From Narthecium ossifragum (taxonomy: Eukaryota; Streptophyta; Magnoliopsida; Dioscoreales; Nartheciaceae): 64,000 bases of DNA. Below the pieces are notes generated by a model, which did not search any database, was not told the origin of the DNA, and saw only the letters and a program-made list of their open reading frames with translations. Location: the NCBI GenBank assembly GCA_963920575.1, contig OY986967.1, forward strand, positions 4,013,869-4,077,868, written 5' to 3'. Numbering within the stretch: position 1 is the first letter of the stretch; each line of letters starts with the position of its first letter. A program made the translations under genes and the position numbers. Of the stretch, positions 46,511-57,200 are shown piece by piece.

Positions 46511-47434
46511 GCCACCAGCAGTTGCTAGAGAGGCTAGAGCAGATTTGGCAGATTATCAGCTCATCGGAGATGGACAGTCAGTTGGATCGGGTTTCGAGGA
46601 TCAGATTCCAGATGACTTCCTCTTTGGTGGTTGCAGCATCCCAGCTCTCCCCGCCAGAGTGGTGTAGACCCAGGGTATATATATCCGGAGCTCGTGGAGA
46701 TCCATGTTGCGGTTGGTACCGGGCACGTGACTGAGAGCTGGACAGCATCAGCAGACCGCAGATTGTGCTTCGTTAGTAGTGTTGCAGATCCGGCGGATCC
46801 ATAGCAGCCCCTTCCAGTATCAGAGTGGGAGCGGAAGCACACCGTGGCGGACGTCATCACCAGATTGCAGGAGGCATCTGAGAGGAGTATCTTCCCTTGT
46901 TGGAGTTTGCCTCTTTCAGCATCCATCAGTCCAGACGGATGCAGTACCATTCGAGGCATAGTACGGCAGTTCGGGCCGTTCTTTTCATTACTCAACAGAG
47001 GTTGTTGAGTCACCATCCCCCATTCCAGACGTCATCAGACGACCCTCGGAGAGATTAGCACAGAGCAGATGAGAGAGCTACTCAGGTCAGAGGCGATGAT
47101 CTATGGAGTTCTCAGCTCCTGGCAGAGTGTTTCTGAAGATTCCTTCGCACAGAGGATCAGTCGGAGTTGGCAGAGAGCAGAGGCCATATGAGGTGGAGGC
47201 CGAGGCAGCCCTACTCCGAGAGTCTGTACCAGGACCATGACGGCGTGGAGCGATGACGACATCGAGCCTATAGAGATTCCTGACGGCATTAGCAGACAGT
47301 TGATTGTACTCCAGAGGTGGAGTAGTAGGTCCAGAATTGCACGAGGACATCCTACGTGAGGTTCACTCCTCTCCTGTTGCTGTTCATCCAGGAGGCATGG
47401 AGGTGTATCATGAGTTTCATCATCAGCTCGGTTG

Positions 47435-47605
47435 ACACCAGATGCAGAGATCAGATTCAGGGATCAGATGCAGAGATCAGACTCAGGACCAGATGCAGAG
47501 ATCAGATTCAGGGATCAGATGCAGAGATCAGATTCAGGACCATATGCAGAGATCAGATTCAGAGGTCAGATTCAGAGACCATATGCAGAGGTCAGATCAG
47601 CACAT
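47435..47605. repeat. Minisatellite in element B interior
   Basis: Tandem units of about 24 bases made of CAGATGCAGAGATCAGATTC followed by AGGGAT or AGGACC variants, about seven copies. A shorter array of the same unit, reversed, is in element A at about 1945-2050, so the repeat belongs to the family and varies in copy number. Confidence 0.85.
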
Positions 47606-48420
47606 ATACCATATGTGATGAGTATGTGTGCCACATAGCAGTCCACATGTCAGAGAGGTGATCAGATGGCGTGATGCTTCAGTTTTCATCACTCCGGAAC
47701 ATGATTCCAGGATCACAGACATATTCCAGTACAGCTCTTAGGAGCTGATGATCGCATCGTTGACTTCCAGCACAGCATCTCACGGTACAGGCGGGCAGAC
47801 GTTCAGAGAGGACCATTCAGATCCATGGTGACGTGCTTAGAGCACGCGTTATTGATGCAAACGTCAGCCGACGAGAGCACATCCTCATGGCGGAGTCTGC
47901 CTACTTTTGCAGTTGACGGCTCAGCACCAGCATTGCACCTTTGAGGTAGACAGGTTAGTGCAGATCAGGTCAGAGGTGACAGCCGTTAGAGTTCACAGCT
48001 GGCAGCAAAGAGTTTGCTTACAGATCAGATCTATTCACGCACTTGTCAGTGGCGTGTTCTACTGTCACATGTTCGGTGTTGAGGAAGTACAGTCAGTATC
48101 CGTCCCACATGATCAGACACGACGACATCATAGTCGAGGAGGACGTCGCCTACATAGAGCAGCTAGTGCAGATTGTGGGCAGACGAGAGCAGATGCTGAG
48201 AGGCAGATCGATACCGTTGGTGATGATCAGATAGAGGCATGATGGTGCAGAGGGCTTGACGTGGGGGCGGGAGGATCGCGTGCGTCGGGAGTTTCCCCGA
48301 CTGTTCACCCCAGCTGGTAGTTTCCCTTGTGTGGGCGTTCGTGCCACTAGGACTGGTTGATTCTTCTTTTCCGGCCCTACCCTTGAATTTCAGGACGAAA
48401 TTTCTTTAAGGGTAATAGGT

Positions 48421-51182
48421 TGTGAGGACCCGTACCTCCAACCCGGTCCGACCGCGTTAGGTCGAGGGTCTGGATTTGTGGTTTGGCTCGGTTGGCCCTA
48501 GGATGCGATCAGTTGATCGCATCGCTGTTTTTGACCCCAGTGGCATTTTGATAAATATGCTCCCTGGTGGTCAGTTTCACACCCGCGTGTGCACACACTG
48601 ACCTTGTTTGTGTTTGTGCTTGATTAGAATGCTTAGGTGGACTCGGGATCGAAAGATCCCAGCTCGGGCGCGCTGAAGCTTGCTTTTGGGCAGCTTACGG
48701 CCCTTGAGCGATCGGTCGCTCCAAGGAGCGATCGATCGGACTCGTGCGCATGGCAGTTGAACTGCGCAGAGCAGTTCAACTCCCGTCGTCCTCCTTTGTC
48801 AGGGAAGGGAGGACCTCTCTTTCAACTTTTTCCCCACCTTCCCTGACCTTCCCCAACCTTCCCCGACCTTCCTCTTCTCTTCTCCTCCTCTTCTTCCTTC
48901 TCTTCTTCTTTCTTCTCCCTGGCTGTTTCTTCTTCCCGCAAGCAGAGCTTGCTCTGTTTCTCTTTCCGGGCAGCCAGCTTTCTTCTCTCCGTTCTCCCTC
49001 CTCCGACCACCATTTTGGGAGCTTGAAAGCTTGTTGGATTCGTGGCAACGAGAGGAAGACTCCTGGTGTGGTGTAGAACCTCGTTGGTTGGTTTGCGAGG
49101 GATCAACCGAGGAATGCGCAGTCCGGTAGGTGTTCTACCTACATGAGTTAATTAATGGGTTTAGTTAGATCTAGCCGTTAGATCTTGATGAATTTGTATT
49201 ATTAGATGCATGTGGTCTAGTATAATTACTGATATAAGTTTCATGAACTTTGGTTAAGATTTCAGTAGGATTTAAGCATGATAAATCTCGGATTTCCGGT
49301 TTTCTGCTGTTCTTGAAGAACAGCCAGCTTGCGGCGAGTTTTCCGGCATGTACATGTATGATCTTGGATTTTTATGAGAAATAAAAGTTGTAGATATGCG
49401 AGTCTACTTTCAAACCCAATTGATTTCATATTTTTCCGATTTTTCTACGAGTTTTGGTGATTTTTATACGAAACTGTGTCGGAACAGATTTGCTGATGAA
49501 TAGTGCCACGGATGATCCGTGGATCGACCGTCGCGGTCTCCACGGTCGACCGTGAGCCCGAAAATCAGCAAAATAAACTCTCACGGTCGATCCGTTGATC
49601 GACCGTCAACCTCAGCTTCTTTAAGGTCGATCCGTGGATCGACCGTGAGCCCGAAAAATAGCGAAATAACCCCTCACGGTCGATCCGTTGATCGACCGTC
49701 AACCTTAGGTTTTTCACGGTCGATCCGTTGATCGACCGCCAGTCATGAATAGTGTTTTTTTTGGATTTTCGATGTTTTATCATGTTTGATTCTTCGGGAT
49801 TTATGCGATTGGTATTCCTAGAGATCTCGATGGCTAGCATGTTCTAATTTGTTGTTTTTAGATGATTAATTGTTTGATTTTCGGCATGTCTAATTAGATA
49901 TAAATCATCCTTGTTCAATTAGCAATTAATCACATGTCATGCTTATTTATATGTATATTTAGCTTGTGGTTGAACCAAGGGGGTTGTGCCCCTTGGGATG
50001 TTTAGCTAATTAAATGGCAGAGGGTGTGCTTTATATGTGGTTGATTATTATCTGTGTGGCCGGGGTTGTGCCCCCGTTGTAGAAATTGCTTGCTAACGGT
50101 CCGTGGGCGCCGTTATAATATTGTATAATTGTAGTTTAAACCTTTATCTGCTTTATGCATGTTTACCCTCCGGCAAGCTTGACGCTTCGCCTAGCCCGTG
50201 TATGTTGTCTTGGCATATTGTTGCATGCTGCTATTCCTATATCTCTGTGCTTGAGCATTGCATGCATCTGTTTGCATTAGAAGCATCAGGCTAGGTGGTA
50301 GACGATGGTTTCGATCGTTGATCCGGGGTTCTCGGGTAGCCCGGATCTAGCCCTAGGGCCGGGGTTTGGGGGTAGTCAGGATTAAGGTGTGATTGTCGAT
50401 CTGAATCTCTGATGATTGAGGATTGCGATAGTCGGCTTAAATCTTTGTTTGAGGTTTAGAGGTCGTGTTGTCTTCCAAGGCCAAGTGCTAAGGATGCAAC
50501 CGAGGAGTTCCCGACGTGGTCCCCAGGCAGTGGTATCCCTGCTGGGTAAGGGTTAGAGCCTGCATGTTACTGTTTCCGTGGTCCTCCTGGTAACATGTTC
50601 AGGAGAGAGGTTTCATGACAGGAACCCTTGGGACATCGGTGGGTTATGGGAACCGTGGCATCCTTTAGACTTAGGCTGGGGGACAACACTGTTGTTGTTT
50701 TCCTCCCTTCAGTGTGCCGTAGAGTAGAACCCTACTGAGCAAGCTTTGTTGCTCACTCCTACCTGGGCTGCATCGGCGATGCAGGTCGATGCAGTCCCTT
50801 CTCTTTCAGGTTGTTGCGGTGTTGGAGGAGGCACTCCTCTTGGTGGTGCGTGAGATCGAGGATATCATCAGTTTATTATATTCAATTGATGTACAGTTTT
50901 AAATGTATAAATTGTAATATGAAGGAGAATGTATTTGTATTTCAATTTGATGTAAATTTGATCAGAGATTATTGTACTAGATGAATTAAATCATTATTAT
51001 ATCTTATTAAAGTTAAATTGTATTATGATTTGATGATAGGATAGTTTAAATTAATTGTGAATATTGTAATCATGCACCAGGTTTAAAATTGATGTTTAAA
51101 GGGGAGGATCTCGCTGTTTGATTTTAGAGTTTAGGACCCTCACGTCCCGGTCCGGATGGGTTTTCTGGGTCGGGGCGTGACA
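48421..51182 (+). mobile_element. 3' LTR of LTR retrotransposon B
   Basis: 2762 bp from TGTGAGGACCCG to GGGCGTGACA, preceded by AAGGGTAATAGGT, the polypurine-tract position. It is longer than the 5' LTR by 24 bases because of a segment at about 49304-49328 that contains the palindrome GCTGTTCTTGAAGAACAGC. It is followed directly by GGTAG, the right target-site copy. Confidence 0.95.
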
Positions 51183-51187
51183 GGTAG
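51183..51187. repeat. Target-site duplication of element B (right)
   Basis: GGTAG, identical to 41325-41329. Confidence 0.93.
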
Positions 51188-51408
51188 AATATGATATAGC
51201 CACGAAAGGAGGGTTATGGGTAGAAGATGATGTAGTGCATCTAACATTTCTTGTATTGCATTTAAAATTGGGAAGGGCAACTTAGACATTTCTCAAAAGG
51301 ATAATTATAGGTATTAAACAAAAAGTGCAGTGCCCCTAGCATTTTTTGTATTGTATTTAGAATTACCCTTAAGCATATTCTTGTACATGATGCTGAGTTA
51401 TATATTTA

Positions 51409-51830
51409 GGCTCCATTTGGAACGTGTGTTGTGTTTTATATGACTGAGGTGTAATGTGGTGTGTTTGTAAACTATGGTAAGGTGCGATAACAACTGAAAA
51501 ACTTTTTGGCATGTAACATTAATATTTGTGGTAAAAAAATGTCTTCATAAAGTTTATTTTTTGGATGTATTTAGTTTCAATTGTGACGTAGATAAAAGAG
51601 TAGTTTTTTCATTCAAAAATCAGTTAAGATTTTGTTTCTATGTTTTTTACACCACAGTCGAGGTGCGGCCAAATAAAAGCACCTATAACTACTTCGCTTT
51701 TGATGCGGTTTGGACGTGATGGTCCCCACCAGTTTACATTATTTCACAAACGGACTTATTATGTACACGACTGTGTTCAGTTAAAAAAAAAGTGTGTTTG
51801 AGTAGCACAAATGCACTCCCAAACGGAACC
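51409..51830. mobile_element. Harbinger-like MITE with TTA duplication
   Basis: A 422-bp unit flanked by TTA (51406-51408 and 51831-51833). Left end GGCTCCATTTGG, right end CCAAACGGAACC, an inverted pair with two mismatches. A 63-codon open frame inside is not recognisable as transposase. The TTA duplication again points to the PIF/Harbinger group. Confidence 0.75.
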
Positions 51831-51833
51831 TTA

Positions 51834-52300
51834 CTAGTGTAGATAACACTGCTCTCTTGCACGGTTACAAATAAAGGTTATTTACATAAACCCCTCTAAA
51901 AAGTTTAATTTTACATATATTACTCTAAAAAAATCGAATTTACACCATACCCTGAAAAACCTTGATTATTGTCATATAGCCCCTTTAATTACTTAAGAGT
52001 GGTATATTTAGGGAATATTCTGGACAGAGCCGTTTAATTCTAATAGTAGCTTTTGAAATTAGTTAACTATCCTTATCTCTTATAACTATTGCCTTTCTGT
52101 CTCCGATGACCCAGATGATCGTTGGGGCTTAGGGCGTGAAATCAAGAATGTGTCCACCATTCTCTCCGACGAGGTATCTCCACCTTCCTCTCCGGTGAGC
52201 TATCTCCACCTTACTCTCTCGATTTCTCTCGATTTCCTTTCTCTTTGGGGGAGGACTCTTGAGGCTAGTTGCTGGAGGTTCTCGGCGAAGGTGTGGACTA
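51834..52300. other. Intergenic sequence
   Basis: No gene seen. TTTACATAAACCCCTCTAAAA and TACACCATACCCTGAAAAAC text at about 51880-51990 resembles decayed MITE or LTR wording. Confidence 0.4.
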
Positions 52301-52575
52301 CAGCCTCGGGGAGGCCTTTCCTCATGTGGAACCCCGGGTGGTCCTGGTGTTCATGAGGGCGTAGAGTTTAAGGGCTTCGTGGGGTAAGGCATTGCAGACA
52401 TAGCCGTCGAGGAGAGTGTTCCAGAGGATGGTCGGGGCCGGACGGGGGAGGGGGATCGAAGAGGAGCCGAGCTAGGTCGAGGCCCCATCACAACAGAGCT
52501 GGCTTAGACGGGCTCGCAGCGAGGTGGGCCTGGGTGAGATCTTAGTGGCGGCGACGAGGTCTTGCAAGGAGGAGG
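52300..52575 (-). pseudogene. Pentatricopeptide repeat (PPR) protein fragment
   Basis: Read on the minus strand, 52441 to about 52345 gives APTILWNTLLDGYVCNALPH and then EALKLYALMN, a clear PLS-type PPR repeat (W-N-x-L-L-D-G-Y followed by E-A-L-x-L-Y). Just upstream (about 52490-52450) another frame reads LDLARLLFD, the expected preceding repeat end, so one frameshift separates them. A stop follows GST a few codons downstream. Intact proteins of this family bind organellar RNA; this fragment is too short and broken to function. An assembly gap 360 bases to the right may hide part of it. Confidence 0.6.
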
Positions 52576-52939
52576 GGAGTTGGGGAAGGGTGCCTTCGTT
52601 TACTGGATGGGGATGGCGGTGGTGGAGTGGTGGAGGTGGAGGTGATGCGACATAGTAGTAGGTGGGAGGTATCGTCCATCCTCCTCCACTTTATCTTCTT
52701 TGTTATAACACCGGTGGGGGAAAAAGATCCGACTTGCCGAGCATCATCGACTTGTCGTTGCGGGAGTACCAGTTGGGTCCGATGGACTCCGACGTCACCA
52801 CGACGACCAACATATTTTTCCAACGGTTGTGGAAGAGGTTCTAGACGAGGTCGATGGAGATGAGGCTCCCACTACACCCCATGCTGGCGTGTAGTGGACA
52901 CGTTCACCACCAACGCGTCCACTTTCTATCGTGGAGATC

Positions 52940-53139
52940 NNNNNNNNNNNNNNNNNNNNNNNNNNNNNNNNNNNNNNNNNNNNNNNNNNNNNNNNNNNNN
53001 NNNNNNNNNNNNNNNNNNNNNNNNNNNNNNNNNNNNNNNNNNNNNNNNNNNNNNNNNNNNNNNNNNNNNNNNNNNNNNNNNNNNNNNNNNNNNNNNNNNN
53101 NNNNNNNNNNNNNNNNNNNNNNNNNNNNNNNNNNNNNNN
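52940..53139. other. Assembly gap (200 N)
   Basis: Exactly 200 unknown bases, probably a scaffold gap of arbitrary size. Open frames that cross it are artefacts. Confidence 0.99.
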
Positions 53140-54234
53140 GCCGTCACCTCGCCCGCAGCCATCTCTTTCTTCTTCCTCTCCTTCCTCGCCGCAGACGCCC
53201 AAACCCCTTTCTCCGTCGGCGTCGCTTTCCTCTGTTCTTCCGAGCTTCCTCTGCTATCCGCCTCGCCGTCACACAAGCACTCACCCTCGCACACCGCTAG
53301 CGTCGCCTACTTCCATTCTTCTCCCTTCTTTTTTTTCTATCACGAAGCCGAGTGCCGAGCTCGCCGAGCGTAGGGCTCTTCTGTCTGCGCCGGCTAGATG
53401 CTGTCCTCCGACGGCCTGAGGCCGCCCTCCACCGGATCCGCCTTAGACAACAGCCGCCCTCCAACGACGGAGGCTGGCGTACGGAGGGGCGAGGCGGCGC
53501 TCATACGGTACGCCCCCTCTCTCTCCCTCTCTAGATCATGCCGCGATCAAATCGCCGGTTTGGATTTGAATGGATCTCGCCAAAACGGGCATCAAAACTA
53601 ACCCGTAACTGCCTCAAATAGATGATAGGGATATAACGCCTCATATATCAACCTTATACTAAACAGGGGTAAAATTGACATGAAAATATACACAACCTCC
53701 CATAATTGTTTTGAAATGGTGTTAACACATTAAAACATCTTAGGGTGGTGTACCAGTAAATAACATTACTAGATCTAGTGTAAAGACTAAAAATCTATAA
53801 TTTATAAACTCCATGCACTAAAAATTGGTAACCAGGAATTTTAGATTTACCAAAACCGTAATTTAGCTGAGAGAAAAGGCCACCTGCCTGGGAAACGAGC
53901 TACTCGGCAGGCAAATTAGGATCCGTATCCTGAACTGGAAAGGCAATGATAGCATGACAGCATGAACCAAAAAAACGCGATTCCCAATGCGGCGGACGGG
54001 CCCAAGGGTATAGGGTTTATAACCCTTTGGAAGCCCTCCAATCGCTCTCTTTTCCGGCGGCGCGAGAGCCAACCTGGGCCAATCGCCGCCCAGAGATTCG
54101 TACGTGTATCTATCCCCTGAGAAAGCGCCACCACTCCGACACGCCGATCTCTCTCCCTATCGCCGCCTAGCCACCGCCACCGAGTTCCAAGCCCTAAAAG
54201 TTCCGTATTGAACCCTTTGTCTCAGAAACGGTAC
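53140..54234. other. Upstream region of the ubiquitin protease gene
   Basis: The first 450 bases are C/T-rich with GCC and TCC codon-like texture, with short open frames such as 53398-53601 (MLSSDGLRPPS) that I cannot assign. Nearer the gene, TAGGGTTT at 54011-54018 is a telo-box in reverse orientation, common in promoters of housekeeping plant genes. About 100-150 bases before the start codon are probably 5' leader (CGCCGCCTAGCCACCGCC). Confidence 0.45.
54011..54018 (-). promoter_or_regulatory. Telo-box upstream of the ubiquitin protease gene
   Basis: AAACCCTA on the minus strand, about 215 bases upstream of the start codon, in GGTATAGGGTTTATAACCC. Telo-boxes are frequent in promoters of genes active in growing cells. 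Confidence 0.4.
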
Positions 54235-57200
54235 ATGGATCCCATGCCCGAATCGCCTGCGCTGCCGCCGATGGAAGAAACCGCGGCTGTAACCACCGCC
54301 ACATCCGTTGAATCTCTATTTCAGAGGAGGATCGAGTTTCATCCAGCCAGGAAGCCCTTCTCCACGATCTCGAGCAGGGATTTCCACCTGGAGACGCTAA
54401 ACCCCAGCGCGGAATCTCTGCGGAAGGCGACGCCGGCTGCTGCGGCGGTGTCGCCGGGGATGGTTGTTTCTTCGCGGAAGAGATCGGAGGGCGGGGAGTT
54501 CTATGAGCATGGATTTGACCCGGAGCTCAGCTTCAGGATCACCTTCAGGAGAATTGTGAGTCGAGACTTTTGAGATCTTAACTTTGATTTGATGTCTGGA
54601 GCTTGTTTGAGGATAAAGGCTTTGGTCGATCTTGACTTCGTTTGTTCTTACTCACGAACTTGAGTGCTTTTTTTTGGTACTTTCTGTTAAATTTAATTCT
54701 CGGAGTGTGGATCTTCTGAGGAAGATTTTAATTTGTTTCTGTGAGGCAATCTCAGATTTGGGCCGACGAATTGGTTCATTACATTAGTAGTTTTCGGTGC
54801 AAGTTCTTCATTATATTGATTTTTTTATTCTTTGGGGGCTGATTTGGTCGCGACCGGTTTGTTTGTTTTAGAGTTCAGTAGAGTGGATTTTAGTTTGTGT
54901 CATTCTGTGAATGGAATTCAGCTCATAAATATTGTATTACATATCAGTTTTTGTTGTAATGCGCACCTTAGAATCGAATGCAGCTCTATGTATCAAACCT
55001 CCGTCACTCAAAGATTAGTATTTAACCATTTGAATTTGGAATAGTTTTACATTAGTAGTTTTTAGTGTTAAAGTTCTTCATTATACTGATTTTTTTATTC
55101 TTTGGGGGCTGATTTGGTCTTTGGTCGTGACTGGTTTGTTTGTTTTAGAGTTCAGTAGGGTGGATTTTAGTTTGTATCATTTTGTGAATGGAATTCAGCT
55201 CATAATATTGTATTAGATACCAGTTTTTGTTGTAATGCGCGCCTTAGAATCGAATGCAGCTCTATGTATCAAACCTCCGTCACTCAAAGATGAGTATTTA
55301 ACCATTTGAATTTGGAATGGTTTTGTTCTGAGGGTTTCTTTAAATTCTTGACCAAGACAAGCTGTGACTGGACTGGGAAAAACTAGGACATAATTGTCAA
55401 GGATATTGGGGAGGAAATAATGATGATCTTAGTTGCCTCAAGACTTAAGCTACTGTCAGATTTGAGATGACTTGTCAGCCCATGGGGCTAATATGCTGAG
55501 TTTGGCTTGCAGTTGTCAGTTTCTAAACTTACTAATCATATGTCGGGGCCCTTTTCGGGTTCAACATCCATCCATGCCAAGGGTATCACATTAGTTTCAT
55601 GTGGGTGATAGATACCATAAATGTTTATTTTGCTTATTCTCTGCCAAGTAGTTCACGAGTGATTTGACCAACACAATCTTGTTTCAAATGAAATTGCTAA
55701 TAAGTGGAAACTTTTCGCCTGCATATCTGGAGATTTGCTCTGAATGTGATCATCCAATGATTTGGTATTTAATATTTTCTTCGTGGGTGTAAGTTATTGT
55801 TAACCTTTCCTAATCAGCTTTTTCCCCTGCTGTAAGCGTTGAGCTGCGATACTATTTTTATATTTATGAACATGTCCTGGGATTGAGGCATCGACGAACA
55901 ATTTGGTTTAATTGATCTCCTGCTTGAATACTATACATTTCTGTTTCATTGTCTTTGATTTTATCCAATAGGGATGCATATAGTTATGGGCACTATGCTT
56001 GGGTTTTACATTCTTTTCAACATATTTGTTTCACAGGTGGTTTGAGACATAACACCAAAAATCATCAGTTTGATAAATCACTACAATCTTGGTCAGTGTA
56101 ACTAGCTATTTAAAAACATGTATTAAATTTTAGATGGATGTGGATGTAGAATATCATGGGGAATTTCTTTTCCACTTTTTAGCTTGCCTACCTTGAGTAA
56201 GCTTCATAGACTTGATTTTTGCAGGGTGCTGGTTTGGAAAATCTTGGGAACACCTGTTTTCTTAATTCAGTTGTCCAATGCTTAACATACACGGAACCTT
56301 TTGCAGCATATTTGCAAAGCGGAAAGCATAAATCTTCATGTAAGTTCTTAGCTCATCTTAAACTTAGTTTCCATTGAAATCATTCATAGTTAATTAGATT
56401 TTCTCTCCATTTCTTCTGAATGTGATAGTTCTGAATTGTGCTGTATTTAGGAATTTTTTTAAGCCACATGCAGTTTGCTAATCGAATACTATAAAATGCA
56501 GTATACCTGATATTTTAGTCTAGGAGTGACATTTTATTTCGGCCAAGGCGGATAGATCTAACTCCCTAAGCCCATAAAAGGCATGCTAAAGTCCTGGAAA
56601 GAAAAAAAAAGTTTATAGCTGGACATTTCTTCTCTCATGTCCTGCACTTTAATTTCATGTTACTTTGCTGGCTAACAAAAATACGGTGGTGATGCTGTTT
56701 ATCCCACAATGTCTAGTGATAGGTATTTTGAAAGATAAGGGTTGCATATTTTGTGTCTTTTGTAGAACTTTCTTAGATGAGCTACAATTACTGGTAGCTT
56801 CATGTTGCATAAAAGGAACAATGTTAAGATTTGCATGCTCCCGAACATTGAGCTACAAGATATCATCTACTTTTATGTAGGAGGCTGGTCTCGTGATCTG
56901 ATTGTTGAATCTGCGATCATTGGCATTTTCACAGTGATTGCACTAATTCTGAAACATCCACAAGCTGCGGGCATAGAAGTTAAATTAACCTTATTGAACT
57001 CTTTGCTTCCAAGGTTTATCGTGGAGATCTCCATTAACTGGATCTCCTCTAATGTAGAATTAATTCCTAAGACTTTGTTTGATGGATGACTGAATGCAGG
57101 ATTTTGTTTCCAATATGATTCTGATTGCTTTTGTCATTTATCCATTTTTCCTGTTCTGCTACTAAGTGTACAACAGTATGTTGCATTACTTGGCTCATAA

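Larger units (their letters stand above)
44068..48420 (+). mobile_element. Internal region of LTR retrotransposon B (degenerate Ty3/gypsy)
   Basis: About 4.35 kb, shorter than the two LTRs together. At about 44250-45060 a plus-strand frame with frequent stops begins MTSQGGDVHARR and later has a Gln/Arg-rich block (QWFQHQRQSWQQQRRAG), in the place of gag. At about 45890-46510 reverse transcriptase is recognisable ([11 protein letters not shown].., EEHERCWAFASQL.., MVFEIQ), but the active-site segment is out of frame and stops interrupt it. Beyond 46900 I could not identify integrase with confidence. A minisatellite lies at 47435-47600. The last bases (TTTCAGGACGAAATTTCTTTAAGGG) have the wording usual before the 3' LTR of plant chromoviruses. 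No gene product can be made from it. Confidence 0.85.
35185..51368. mobile_element. Putative Mutator-like element hosting nested LTR elements
   Basis: Left edge at 35185-35246: GGTAGTTCTAGTTACAATAC, then AAAAACTGTTAGAAGCACTAC. Right edge, read in reverse from 51368: GGGTAATTCTAAATACAATAC, then AAAAAATGCTAGGGGCACTGC. The two match over about 45 bases as inverted repeats, and each is followed inward by another diverged copy of the GCTAGRGGCACTACA word (about 37995-38015 on the left beyond the solo LTR; about 51228-51258 on the right). Inside lie a PMD gene remnant (+) and a MULE transposase remnant (-), the expected cargo. The solo LTR (35247-37972) and element B (41330-51182) are later insertions. 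No convincing 9-bp target duplication was seen, so the outer borders are inferred. Confidence 0.5.

Noticed and set aside
52795..53419. Several open frames spanning the N gap
   Set aside because: Frames through unknown bases are artefacts.
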